From the NCBI GenBank assembly GCA_964505785.1, contig CAZDJZ010000005.1, forward strand, positions 77,604 through 141,603: a DNA stretch of 64,000 nt, given 5' to 3'. Shown piece by piece: positions 23,938 to 32,724 of the stretch. The notes under the pieces were generated by a model. It searched no databases, was not told the origin of the DNA, and worked only from the letters and a program-made list of their open reading frames with translations. A program made the translations under genes and the position numbers. The DNA comes from CAYRTV01 sp964505785 (lineage in GTDB: Bacteria > Acidobacteriota > Aminicenantia > Aminicenantales > Aminicenantaceae). The number at the start of each line of letters is the position of its first letter. The stretch's first letter is position 1.

Positions 23938-25170
23938 TTAGGTTTGAGATTTGAATTTTGAGTTTTGCAATATAACGGCTTCTGTTTCCAATGCAATCCG
24001 TTTTTCTTCATTGGTGGGAATAACAAGGATTTTGACTGGATAACGTCCGCTGCTGATATTCCGGTTCTCTTTAGACTTCTGCTGGTTTTTTTGGGCATCA
24101 ATTTCTATTCCCATCTTCTGTAAATTCTGACAGCAGCGCTCCCGGACCAGCGGCGAATTTTCCCCAATTCCTGCGGTGAAGACAATGGCATCCAGTTTGC
24201 CCATTGCTGCAAAATAACCTCCGATATATTTTTTGATGCGGTACGCATACACATCAATAGCGGTTTCAGCTCTTTCCTCTCCGGATGCGGCCCGGTCCTC
24301 CACTTCCCGCATATCATTGGTGCCGCATAGCCCCTTCAGCCCGCTTTCCTTATTCAGAAGCCGGTCAATTTCTTCCAGAGACAGATCAAGGTTTTTGGCC
24401 AGGAAAAAAGGAATCGCCGGATCCACATCACCGGAACGGGTTCCCATGACTAATCCTTCCAACGGAGTCAGCCCCATGGAGGTGTCTATACAACGGCCGT
24501 TTTGAACAGCCGCCATGCTGGCTCCGTTACCTAAATGCACCGTAACAAGGCTCAATTCGGAAAACGGCTTTTTGAGAAAATCAGCAGCTTCTTCAGCCAC
24601 GTAGGCATGGGATGTCCCATGAAAGCCGTAGCGGCGGACTTTATGTTTGGTATATAGATCATAAGGAACAGCATAGAGATATGATTTTTCCGGAATGGTC
24701 TGATGGAAAGCTGTATCAAAAACAGCCACTTGCGGTGCTTCGGGAAATATGCTGCGTGAAACCTCAATCCCCTCCAGATTCGGTGGATTATGCAGAGGAG
24801 CTAAAGGAATATTCTCCTTGATCGCCTGCTTGACTTCTTCATCAATAACCGTAGAGGAGTGAAATGATTCACCCCCATGGACAACCCGGTGCCCAACCGC
24901 GGTAATTTCAGATTTTTCGCTGATAACACCAAATTCCGGATCGATCAGCAATTCAACTATCCGGTTCAGTCCCTGGCGATGGTCCGCAATCCGCTCTTTT
25001 TCCTCTTTCATCCTGCTTTCACCGTTTTCGTTCATGGCCTCATGTTCCAGGAAGCTTGTCTTTTCTCCAATTTTTTCAGCCAGGCCTGAAACCATAACTC
25101 TTTTATTTTCCATATCAAACAATTGGTATTTGATGGATGAACTTCCGGTATTTATGACAAGTATTTTCAT
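23938..25170 (-). CDS. ackA: acetate kinase
   Basis: A 410-residue acetate kinase, which makes ATP and acetate from acetyl phosphate. The N-terminus MKILVINTGSSSIKYQLFD, the ATP-site segment YGFHGTSHAYVAEEA, RCIDTSMGLTPLEGLVMGTR and FTAGIGENSPLVRE are all diagnostic. ATG 25170 has AAGGA seven bases upstream; an in-frame start at 25266 would run into the pta gene. It follows pta by 16 bp in the same operon. Confidence 0.97.
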   Translation of the reverse strand: MKILVINTGSSSIKYQLFDMENKRVMVSGLAEKIGEKTSFLEHEAMNENGESRMKEEKERIADHRQGLNRIVELLIDPEFGVISEKSEITAVGHRVVHGGESFHSSTVIDEEVKQAIKENIPLAPLHNPPNLEGIEVSRSIFPEAPQVAVFDTAFHQTIPEKSYLYAVPYDLYTKHKVRRYGFHGTSHAYVAEEAADFLKKPFSELSLVTVHLGNGASMAAVQNGRCIDTSMGLTPLEGLVMGTRSGDVDPAIPFFLAKNLDLSLEEIDRLLNKESGLKGLCGTNDMREVEDRAASGEERAETAIDVYAYRIKKYIGGYFAAMGKLDAIVFTAGIGENSPLVRERCCQNLQKMGIEIDAQKNQQKSKENRNISSGRYPVKILVIPTNEEKRIALETEAVILQNSKFKSQT

Positions 25171-25186
25171 AATAATGTCCTTTCGA

Positions 25187-27280
25187 TTATTTTGTTTGGG
25201 CTTGAATCGCTGTAATTGCGACCGTATTAACGATATCCGGGACAGTACATCCCCGGCTGAGGTCATTGACCGGTTTATTTAACCCCTGAATTACGGGACC
25301 GATGGCAACTGCATTAGCCGAGCGCTGCACTGCTTTATAGGTGTTGTTCCCGGTGTTTAAATCCGGAAAAATATAGACGGTTGCCTTGCCTGCGACTTCA
25401 CTGTCGGGAAGCTTGGTGCGGGCGACCCCGGGGTCGACAGCCGCATCGTATTGAATAGGTCCTTCTATCTTAATACTTAATCCCTGTTTTTTTGCCATTT
25501 CCCTGGCCAAGCTGGTTGCTTCTCTCACTTTATCCACATCTGCTCCTACTCCGGATTCTCCGGTGGAATAAGACAACATGGCTACCCGCGGCTCAATATT
25601 GAAGGTTTGTGCGGTTTGGGCAGAGGATACGGCGATTTCCGCCAGCTGCTGCGCATCCGGCTCAGGATTAACAGCGCAGTCTCCATAGACCAAGACCCGG
25701 TCAGCCAGACACATGAAAAAAACGCTGGAGATGATTGAAAATCCCGCTTTAGTTTTGATGAATTCAAAAGACGGCCGCAGCGTGCTTCGGGTGGTATGAG
25801 CCGCACCGCTGACCATCCCGTCTGCATCCCCTTTAAAAACCATCATTGAACCAAAATAATTGGGGTCACTCATGTTATCCCGGGCATTAACGAGTGTGGT
25901 TCCTTTATGCTTCCTTAATTCTAAATAATTCTGTGCATAGCTTTCAAATTTATTTGATTTCTGGATTTCGACTATCTGAACATCTTTTAATTCCAACTCC
26001 AGATCGGAAATTTTATCTTGAATTTTTTCTTCATTGCCCAGTAAAATTAAATCGGCCACACTCCTCCGGGATAAAATCTCCGCCGCTTTTAAAATACGCT
26101 CATCTTCGCCTTCAGGCAGCACAATCCGCTTCCTGTCAGAGCGCGCCCGTTGAATCAGGCGGTATTCAAACATTTTGGGTGTGGTGATGGATACTTCCGT
26201 TTGAATGATTTTTTCTCTCAGCTTGTGAACATCCGTATTCTTTTCAAAGGCCTCCAACGCCAAGGTGATTTTCCTGGTGTCATCCGGAGAAATGATACTG
26301 TGAACATTATCCGCGTTCCGGGCGGCTTCAAAGGTGTTTTCCTTGACACTTAAAATCGGAAGAGCGTTATGATACCCTTCGATCAACTGCAAAATCGAAG
26401 GCTCCGGCATCAAACCGCCTGTCAGAATCATTCCCGCTATCCGGGGCATAGAACTGGATGACAACGCCGAGAGGCAAGCCACGATCACATCTGCGCGGTC
26501 GCCCGGCGTGATCACCATGTGTCCATCGGCAATCCTGGACAGCACGTTGGGAATCTGCATGGCCGCAACCCCAAAACTCTCCACATGACGGTTCATTTGG
26601 TTGCTGCCGTATAATACCCGGGCATTCAGCGCTTCGACCACTTCCCTAACCCGTGGACTGTCTAACGTCTTCACGTTGGGAATGGTAAAGATAAGAAAAC
26701 TTGACGCCAGTGGATTGTCCTTCAGCCGTTTGACTACAGCATCTTTTTCTCCAATCCGGTTAATGAATACAGCCAGGACATTGCTGTTTTTATCCGCCAG
26801 GGAATCAAGAGAAATTTCAATGGATTGAATCACTTCCTCTGGGGATTTCTTATTTGCCTTGGCCACCAGTATCACAGGACAGCCCAGGTTGTTAGCGACA
26901 TCGGCATTGATATCAAATTCGAAAGCGGACGTTGACCCTTGGAAATCGGTCCCTTCCACTAAAACAAAGTCGCTTTTCTCTTCCAGGGCCTTATATTTGG
27001 CCACAATACCCTCCAGCAATTCTTCATAGCGCCCAGCAGATATGAACTGGTTGGCTTCATCGGAGGTATACCCATACATCTCCCGGTATGGGAGATCCGT
27101 TTTGAAGTAAGATGAGATTAAATTAATATCATTGTCCTTTCGGTCATGATCGGTATGGATAAAAGGCCGGAAAAAAGCCACCCGGTCAACATTCCGGAAA
27201 AGCATTTCCATTAAGCCCAGGGAAATGGCTGATTTTCCGCTTCTGGGTTCAGTTGAGGTGACATATAGATTATCTGCCAT
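25187..27280 (-). CDS. pta: phosphate acetyltransferase, long form with BioD-like N-terminus
   Basis: A 697-residue three-domain Pta. The N-terminal P-loop domain (TSTEPRSGKSAISLGL, ~9-24) resembles BioD; a DRTGG domain follows (~210-320); and the catalytic PTA_PTB domain occupies ~375-690, with EGEDERILKAAEIL, GSMMVFKGDADGMVSGAAH and PVIQGLNKPVNDLSRGC. It converts acetyl-CoA and phosphate to acetyl phosphate. The long form is usually allosterically regulated. TAAGGAG lies before the ATG. A promoter with a leader of about 127 nt lies at 27414-27442. Confidence 0.96.
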   Translation of the reverse strand: MADNLYVTSTEPRSGKSAISLGLMEMLFRNVDRVAFFRPFIHTDHDRKDNDINLISSYFKTDLPYREMYGYTSDEANQFISAGRYEELLEGIVAKYKALEEKSDFVLVEGTDFQGSTSAFEFDINADVANNLGCPVILVAKANKKSPEEVIQSIEISLDSLADKNSNVLAVFINRIGEKDAVVKRLKDNPLASSFLIFTIPNVKTLDSPRVREVVEALNARVLYGSNQMNRHVESFGVAAMQIPNVLSRIADGHMVITPGDRADVIVACLSALSSSSMPRIAGMILTGGLMPEPSILQLIEGYHNALPILSVKENTFEAARNADNVHSIISPDDTRKITLALEAFEKNTDVHKLREKIIQTEVSITTPKMFEYRLIQRARSDRKRIVLPEGEDERILKAAEILSRRSVADLILLGNEEKIQDKISDLELELKDVQIVEIQKSNKFESYAQNYLELRKHKGTTLVNARDNMSDPNYFGSMMVFKGDADGMVSGAAHTTRSTLRPSFEFIKTKAGFSIISSVFFMCLADRVLVYGDCAVNPEPDAQQLAEIAVSSAQTAQTFNIEPRVAMLSYSTGESGVGADVDKVREATSLAREMAKKQGLSIKIEGPIQYDAAVDPGVARTKLPDSEVAGKATVYIFPDLNTGNNTYKAVQRSANAVAIGPVIQGLNKPVNDLSRGCTVPDIVNTVAITAIQAQTK

Positions 27281-27413
27281 GATAAACTCCTTATATTAAT
27301 GCGAATATAGATTCATCCTTTCTCTCAAGCCGGGTAATTGTTTCCGCGCGTGCAGAAAATTTGACACTCCGATTGTTATTCCGGGTGATTGGGAGAAATA
27401 ATATTAATGTGTA

Positions 27414-27442
27414 CTTATAGCATATTGACGGGGGTAATTCAA
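27414..27442 (-). promoter_or_regulatory. promoter of pta-ackA
   Basis: On the minus strand TTGAAT (27442-27437), 17-bp spacer and TATAAG (27419-27414). The -35 box directly abuts the TA end of the MITE-like element at 27443, so the element may have landed at the promoter edge. Confidence 0.6.
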
Positions 27443-27644
27443 TAGCCTGGCTTATTAGTTCGAAAATGACCCGGCAGCGTCATCCTAAGGCCTGCGAATC
27501 GGCCTCCTCGTCATTGCGCAGGCGGCTCCCCCCCGCAGGCCTCGCAATAAAAATTTGCTGCAGGGCATTCGCGGTGAAGTGCCGCAGCTTCATACCCTGC
27601 ACCTCGCATCTGCGGCAATCTCGACCCGTGAATAATTCAGGCTA
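27443..27644. mobile_element. MITE-like element, 202 bp, TA-ended with inverted termini
   Basis: The element begins TAGCCTGGCTTATT and ends AATAATTCAGGCTA, an imperfect terminal inverted repeat of about 14 bp with two mismatches, with TA at both edges as if a TA target was duplicated. It holds GTCATCCTAAGGCCTGC and other hairpin-forming segments and no gene. It shares its ends and several internal blocks, in inverse orientation, with 1744-1983. It fills most of the 380-bp gap between pta and the small coiled-coil gene. Confidence 0.65.
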
Positions 27645-27660
27645 GCTAAAAAAAGAAATA

Positions 27661-27858
27661 TTAAAGATTCAATTCCAAAAGACGCGATGCACTCTCATAT
27701 ATCTGCTGAAAAACCTTCTTTTTTTCTTTAAGTTCATTCAGCGCCTGTCTGGTTTTTCTGAGCTCATCCTCTATATCCTTTTCGATGTCTCCCATCTGCT
27801 GATAAGCATTTTCCATGGTTTGAGAGTAAAGCTTCTGCTGATCCTTATTTATTTGCAT
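27661..27858 (-). CDS. small coiled-coil protein
   Basis: A 65-residue highly charged helical protein that I do not recognise. Nearly the whole chain after residue 10 shows heptad character (IEKDIEDELRKTRQALNELKEKKKVFQQIYESASRLLEL). There is no membrane segment. It lies 68 bp downstream of the Na+-symporter gene in the same direction, with only a weak AAAGAA upstream of the ATG. It may be the last gene of the AddB-AddA-symporter unit. Coding status is likely but not certain. Confidence 0.5.
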   Translation of the reverse strand: MQINKDQQKLYSQTMENAYQQMGDIEKDIEDELRKTRQALNELKEKKKVFQQIYESASRLLELNL

Positions 27859-27926
27859 TGTATATTTCTTTTTTCGAGCACCCTTTTAGTCGAACAAAAT
27901 CATGCGAAATTGAGGAAATGCTTTCT

Positions 27927-29480
27927 CTATCCTTCTTTTTTTCTTGTCACCAGAAACCGAATCCACCCGGAAATGACCGCTGTTGCAGCTCCTGCGGCCG
28001 TATATAACGGCCATGCCAGGGTTAAAGCATCTCCGGGAAGAATATTCTGAACCGGACCATCGACCAGAAAGAGCAGCGTAATAAGACCGGCAAAAAATCC
28101 GAAAAGGGCGTCTTTGCGATTTATGCGGACAGGCAGCATACCCAGGGTAAATATTCCCAGCAATCCCCCGTAAGTGTAAGAGGCGATTCCTAGGCCTAAT
28201 TCAACCGCCGCCGGCTGTTCACTGCCGGCTTTAAGCTGAAGCCAGGCAAAAACAAAAGCGGATGCAGTGACAATCAGCCCCCAAATTAAGGAGATAATCC
28301 GGGAAATATGCAGATCCCGTCTTGGGGAACTGTCTGTTCCCCATCTGGGTTTATAAAAGTCCATGGTTGTCGCTGAAGCCAGTGAGTTAATGGATGAGGA
28401 CAGAGTGCTCATAGCCGCAGCTAGTATGGCTGCAATCACCAATCCGGATAATCCGGCTGGAATATCCTCGACGATAAATTTGACAAATACTTCATCCGCT
28501 GTGGCCAATCCTAAATCAGAAAAGGAAATTCCCCGGTAATATCCGAACAGGAGCAAACCGATAAACATAAACAGGCTGTATTGGAAAACCACGGCGATGC
28601 CGCTGCCTATAAGGGCACGGCGGCCGGATTTAAGATCCCTGGTTGCAAGGAGACGCTGAACAATCAAGTGATCGGTTCCATGGGACGCAATAGAAAAAAA
28701 CGCCCCTCCAGTCAGTGCGGTTATAAGAGTATACGGCCGGGCAAAAAATTCAGAGAGACTCAGATCAAACCCCAAATCAATAAAAGCCAATTTCCCCGCG
28801 TTTCCGGCAAGGGCCAGAGCTTCTCCGATTCCTCCTGAAAGCCGTGAAGCGACAAGTGCCGCCGCAAAAAACGCTCCGCCTATATAGACCGTCATTTGCA
28901 GAACATCCATCCATACCACAGCTTTTATTCCGCCGAAAAACGTATAGATCATGGTTACCGCGGCAATGGTCAGAATGGAGAAAATATATATATTCAGGTC
29001 GGAAAGGCCGGCCCTGGCCAAGCGGAATATCAGGACCAGGGGAATGGCGGCGGCAAACAGCCTGACGCCGTCTGCCAGGACCCGGGTTGCCATAAAAGTG
29101 GTGCTGGTAACACGGCGGGCTCCGGAACCGAAACGCCGGCCGATAAACTGATACGCCGTGGATAAATCACCCTGAAAATACCTTGGAAGAAACCAAACCG
29201 CAACCACAATGCGTCCGATCAGATATCCGAAAGCAATCTGCAAAAACGTCAAGTTCCCCGTATAGGCGACAGCCGGAATGCTGATAAAGGTCAAAGTGGA
29301 GGTTTCTGTCGCAACAACAGAAAACATGACCGCCCACCAAGGAATCCTGTGTCCCCCTAAAAAATAATCTTCCGGGCTTCGTTGACGGCCGGCGGCCAGC
29401 AATCCAAAGATAAGCATGCCGGATATATAAAGGGCCAGGATTAGAAGATCCCATCCGTTAAAACCCATCTCCGGACTCAT
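27927..29480 (-). CDS. sodium:solute symporter (SSS family)
   Basis: A 517-residue SSS-family transporter with about 13 hydrophobic segments. Typical features are RSPEDYFLGGHRIPWWAVMFSVVATETSTLTFISIPAVAYTG (TM1-2 sodium site region), RFGSGARRVTSTTFMATRVLADG and ILAAAMSTLSSSINSLASATTMDFY. Such proteins import sugars, organic acids or amino acids with Na+. Its start overlaps the AddA-like stop by ATGA (29477-29480), so it is coupled to a DNA-repair operon; this may be simple read-through arrangement. Confidence 0.92.
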   Translation of the reverse strand: MSPEMGFNGWDLLILALYISGMLIFGLLAAGRQRSPEDYFLGGHRIPWWAVMFSVVATETSTLTFISIPAVAYTGNLTFLQIAFGYLIGRIVVAVWFLPRYFQGDLSTAYQFIGRRFGSGARRVTSTTFMATRVLADGVRLFAAAIPLVLIFRLARAGLSDLNIYIFSILTIAAVTMIYTFFGGIKAVVWMDVLQMTVYIGGAFFAAALVASRLSGGIGEALALAGNAGKLAFIDLGFDLSLSEFFARPYTLITALTGGAFFSIASHGTDHLIVQRLLATRDLKSGRRALIGSGIAVVFQYSLFMFIGLLLFGYYRGISFSDLGLATADEVFVKFIVEDIPAGLSGLVIAAILAAAMSTLSSSINSLASATTMDFYKPRWGTDSSPRRDLHISRIISLIWGLIVTASAFVFAWLQLKAGSEQPAAVELGLGIASYTYGGLLGIFTLGMLPVRINRKDALFGFFAGLITLLFLVDGPVQNILPGDALTLAWPLYTAAGAATAVISGWIRFLVTRKKEG

Positions 29481-32400
29481 TCTTCAATGATCACCCAGCG
29501 GTGGACCCCAGTGAAATACAATCCGCTTTCTTTAACTTTTTCTCCGGATATTTTTTTCCAAAACCGTTTATAGAGCTGTATTTGCGGAGCATAGTAATCC
29601 AGGTATCTTTCAATCGGGCCTAATATTTCATCGGTTTTATAATCAGCAATGACCCACCCGTCTGTTTCTTTGAAAACCAGGTCAATTGTCCCGGTGAGAA
29701 GCACCGGCCCTCTTTCAGGCCGGCCCAATTCCTCTCCGGATGTCATAACAGAGAAAGGCATCTCAAAATAAGCCTGCTCCGCCTTGCCGGCCCTTGTCCA
29801 TAACTCGCTTTGTTCAATTCTTTCAATCAGGCTGTGCAGAGCTCCGGCTTCCTCCGGGTCGCGGTCTTCTATTTCCAATGCAGTACGATACAAAAGCCCG
29901 CGGTCGAAAACATTTTTTCGGCCCAGGGTTTCCAGGACAAAATGGACCACCCGGCCCCAGCTCATTCCAGCCTCCCCGGACTCGCGGGGCGGTGCTTCTT
30001 CATCCATTTTGGCCAGCGACGTGACGGTTTCAATCCGGTATCGGGGATGGCTCAAAGCGTTTCGTTTCAATTCTCTTTCATCCAGCCAGTCCTGAAGCTC
30101 CCTGCCGGGAATGGTTAATCCCGGTCTCCCTGGCTTTTTTGGTTTTTCAGGTCCCCGGAGTTCCGGAACTTCGCGAACATATTTACTTAAATCCGCCCAG
30201 GACATGACGTCCAGCTTGATATCTTCATACGAGCTGATGACCAGCGCATTTTTCGCCCGGGTTGCGGAAACATAAATCAAGCGTTCTTCCTCAGCTTTTT
30301 TATATTGCTGTTCAATCAATTCTTTTTTTTCCCATCCGGCGGGCTGAGATAGAATATCATGGTGAAAGCCCCTCTGTTTGGTGATCACAAAATACCCCTG
30401 TGGTTTCTGCAATCCTGTTCGCCTTATATGCCGGAGAGGTTTGTGCGGTTGGATCCCTTTGGGACTGGCAAGGAACACGATCGGCGCTTCCAGGCCCTTA
30501 GCCTTATGCAGATTCATGATGCGCACCGCATCTTTCCGTCCCGGCATAAGACTCATTTCCTCTACTTCCCTGAGAGTAACTAATTCTTCCAGTAATTCCA
30601 CAGCCTCTCCAAAAGACATCCCTCCTTCTTGTTCCCGGGACCGAAGAATATCGATCATTTTATAGACATTGCCGGCCCGGCTGCTGCCGAGTTCAGAAGC
30701 AGCCAGATACGCTGTAAAGCCGGACGCCTCGCAAATTTTTTCCAAAGCGGTGGAAAAATTATCCTGTAAAAACCATTTCCGCCACCGGGACATGGTTGAC
30801 AGAGCCGGCCCGACCGGATTTTTTTGGCTGGCCGAAAAAAGATCCCACTCCCGGAAATCACCGCCTTTCTGCTTGAATTCAAGTAATTCCCTATCGCTGC
30901 ATCCGAAAAACAAACCGCGCAGCGCCGCTACTGTTGATACCGCTTCATTGGGATCAAACAAAGCCCGGACCAATACCACCAGTTCGTTTAACTCCGGTGT
31001 TTCCTGAAAAGCCCCGCCTCCGCTGATCTCAAAAGGAACATCCCTTTTTTCCAGAGCAGCGGCATACAGCGGCATATTTTCCTTATATCGGAGTAAAATC
31101 AAAAAATCTCCAGGTTTAGCATCCATTCCCATTCCCCGCTTTTCTTCTTCTGAAGTACGGGTCAGCTTGATATTTCCGCAGCAGGCCCATTGAATCCAAT
31201 CTGCTATTTTACCTGCGTCTTCTTCAGCAATTTTTTCTTTTTTGTCCCTCTTAACCTTGGATATGGAAATCTTATGAACACCCGAAAAAGCATCCGGACT
31301 GTTCTTCCGGACTGTATCCAAACGCGCAAACTTAGCCTGGAAATCATTGGATTCATCCGGGAAAACATCATGGAATACTTTGTTATTCCATTCTCCCAGT
31401 TCATTCAGCGAACGGAAATTGGTCGTCAATTCCAGAATATCTCCACACTTTTCAATGCGTTTTTTGACTAAATTGTATATATTGATATCCGCCCGCCGGA
31501 ACCGGTAAATCGATTGTTTTGGATCTCCCACTAAAAACAAGGATCCAGGCTTGGGCGTCAATTCCCACCATTGCTTCCCGCAATTTTCCTGCCCGGTCAA
31601 GTAAAAAAGCATTTGTGCCTGGACCGGGTCCGTATCTTGAAATTCGTCCACTAAAATATGCGTGTATTTTTGCTGAAAAAATTTCCTGACCCGGGGAAAC
31701 TGCTCGAGCAGACGGGTCGTCGTCAATAATAAATCCTGATAATTGACGCGGGATTTTTCATAGCGGCGCTGATTGGTATAATCCAAGGCTGGGCCTAAAA
31801 AATCCAAAACAAAGGAATGCCGGTATTCCCGCCACTGCTGCAGTGCCGGATCCACTGTTTTTTTCTTGAATTGCTCCCAATCAAGCCGTGCGGCTTCGGC
31901 ATCCTCTTTTTCGGGCCATCTGATTTTTATCACCTCCATCTTCTTCTCCAACATTTCGAGAGATTCCATGAGAATAACCGGATTCCTGTGGCCAAGGCTC
32001 CGCCGCCGGGTCAGACACCGCAGCACCGCCTTTTGCAGTTTATCATATCCCTTTTCCGGCTTCCGGGACGGAAGCCGTTTGTCCATTCGGTCCAGAAAAA
32101 CATCTAAATTCTCTCTGATTTGAGAAAAATCCGGCGGCAATGATGACCCTTCCGCCGGGATAACTTCGGGATAGTTCGACAGGACATCGAACGCGGACTT
32201 GAGATCTTCAGGCAGCAAACCTACATCATTGAGCTGATTCAATATTTGATTGTCCTCCATTCTGACCTTGATCAGGTATTCATACCAGCATATGTCCTGA
32301 AACACCTGATTGTCTATATCATCAAGTTCGGTAAATTCCGGATCCAGGTTCGCTTCCACCGGACGTTCCCTTAGGATTTTTGCACAGAAGGAATGGATGG

Positions 32401-32719
32401 TCCCGATATAACACTGTTCCAGGTTGGACAGGGCTTGCTGAAGCCGGGAAACAACCGTATCCGCATTTTCCTCCCGGACCTCCCTCTCCAAAGAGGTCTG
32501 AAACCGGCCTCTCAGCTCGGCCGCCGCCTTGCGTGTGAAAGTAACCGCTGCCATTTTATCGATAGTGGAAACACCGGACCGCAGCAGAGCCAGCATCCGG
32601 TCTACCAGGCTGCGGGTTTTTCCGGAACCGGCGCCGGCTTCAACCAGAATAGTCCGCTCAAGTTCTTCAGTTATCTTCCTGCGGGCTTTCTCGTCAATAA
32701 TTGATATTTTCACATTCAC
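29477..32719 (-). CDS. addA: AddA-like UvrD/Rep helicase-nuclease
   Basis: A 1080-residue UvrD-family helicase with a C-terminal nuclease. Walker A is EAGAGSGKTR (residues 27-36), Walker B LVDEFQDTDPVQ, followed by GDPKQSIYRFRRADI and, near the C-terminus, the helicase motif MNLHKAKGLEAPIVFLASP and VSATRAKNALV. The RecB-type nuclease signature GTIDLVF...IADYKTDE lies around 1015-1035. Together with the AddB-like gene five bases upstream it should process double-strand breaks to Chi-like sites for RecA. It overlaps the symporter gene by ATGA. Confidence 0.9.
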   Translation of the reverse strand: MNVKISIIDEKARRKITEELERTILVEAGAGSGKTRSLVDRMLALLRSGVSTIDKMAAVTFTRKAAAELRGRFQTSLEREVREENADTVVSRLQQALSNLEQCYIGTIHSFCAKILRERPVEANLDPEFTELDDIDNQVFQDICWYEYLIKVRMEDNQILNQLNDVGLLPEDLKSAFDVLSNYPEVIPAEGSSLPPDFSQIRENLDVFLDRMDKRLPSRKPEKGYDKLQKAVLRCLTRRRSLGHRNPVILMESLEMLEKKMEVIKIRWPEKEDAEAARLDWEQFKKKTVDPALQQWREYRHSFVLDFLGPALDYTNQRRYEKSRVNYQDLLLTTTRLLEQFPRVRKFFQQKYTHILVDEFQDTDPVQAQMLFYLTGQENCGKQWWELTPKPGSLFLVGDPKQSIYRFRRADINIYNLVKKRIEKCGDILELTTNFRSLNELGEWNNKVFHDVFPDESNDFQAKFARLDTVRKNSPDAFSGVHKISISKVKRDKKEKIAEEDAGKIADWIQWACCGNIKLTRTSEEEKRGMGMDAKPGDFLILLRYKENMPLYAAALEKRDVPFEISGGGAFQETPELNELVVLVRALFDPNEAVSTVAALRGLFFGCSDRELLEFKQKGGDFREWDLFSASQKNPVGPALSTMSRWRKWFLQDNFSTALEKICEASGFTAYLAASELGSSRAGNVYKMIDILRSREQEGGMSFGEAVELLEELVTLREVEEMSLMPGRKDAVRIMNLHKAKGLEAPIVFLASPKGIQPHKPLRHIRRTGLQKPQGYFVITKQRGFHHDILSQPAGWEKKELIEQQYKKAEEERLIYVSATRAKNALVISSYEDIKLDVMSWADLSKYVREVPELRGPEKPKKPGRPGLTIPGRELQDWLDERELKRNALSHPRYRIETVTSLAKMDEEAPPRESGEAGMSWGRVVHFVLETLGRKNVFDRGLLYRTALEIEDRDPEEAGALHSLIERIEQSELWTRAGKAEQAYFEMPFSVMTSGEELGRPERGPVLLTGTIDLVFKETDGWVIADYKTDEILGPIERYLDYYAPQIQLYKRFWKKISGEKVKESGLYFTGVHRWVIIEE

Positions 32720-32724
32720 CAGCC

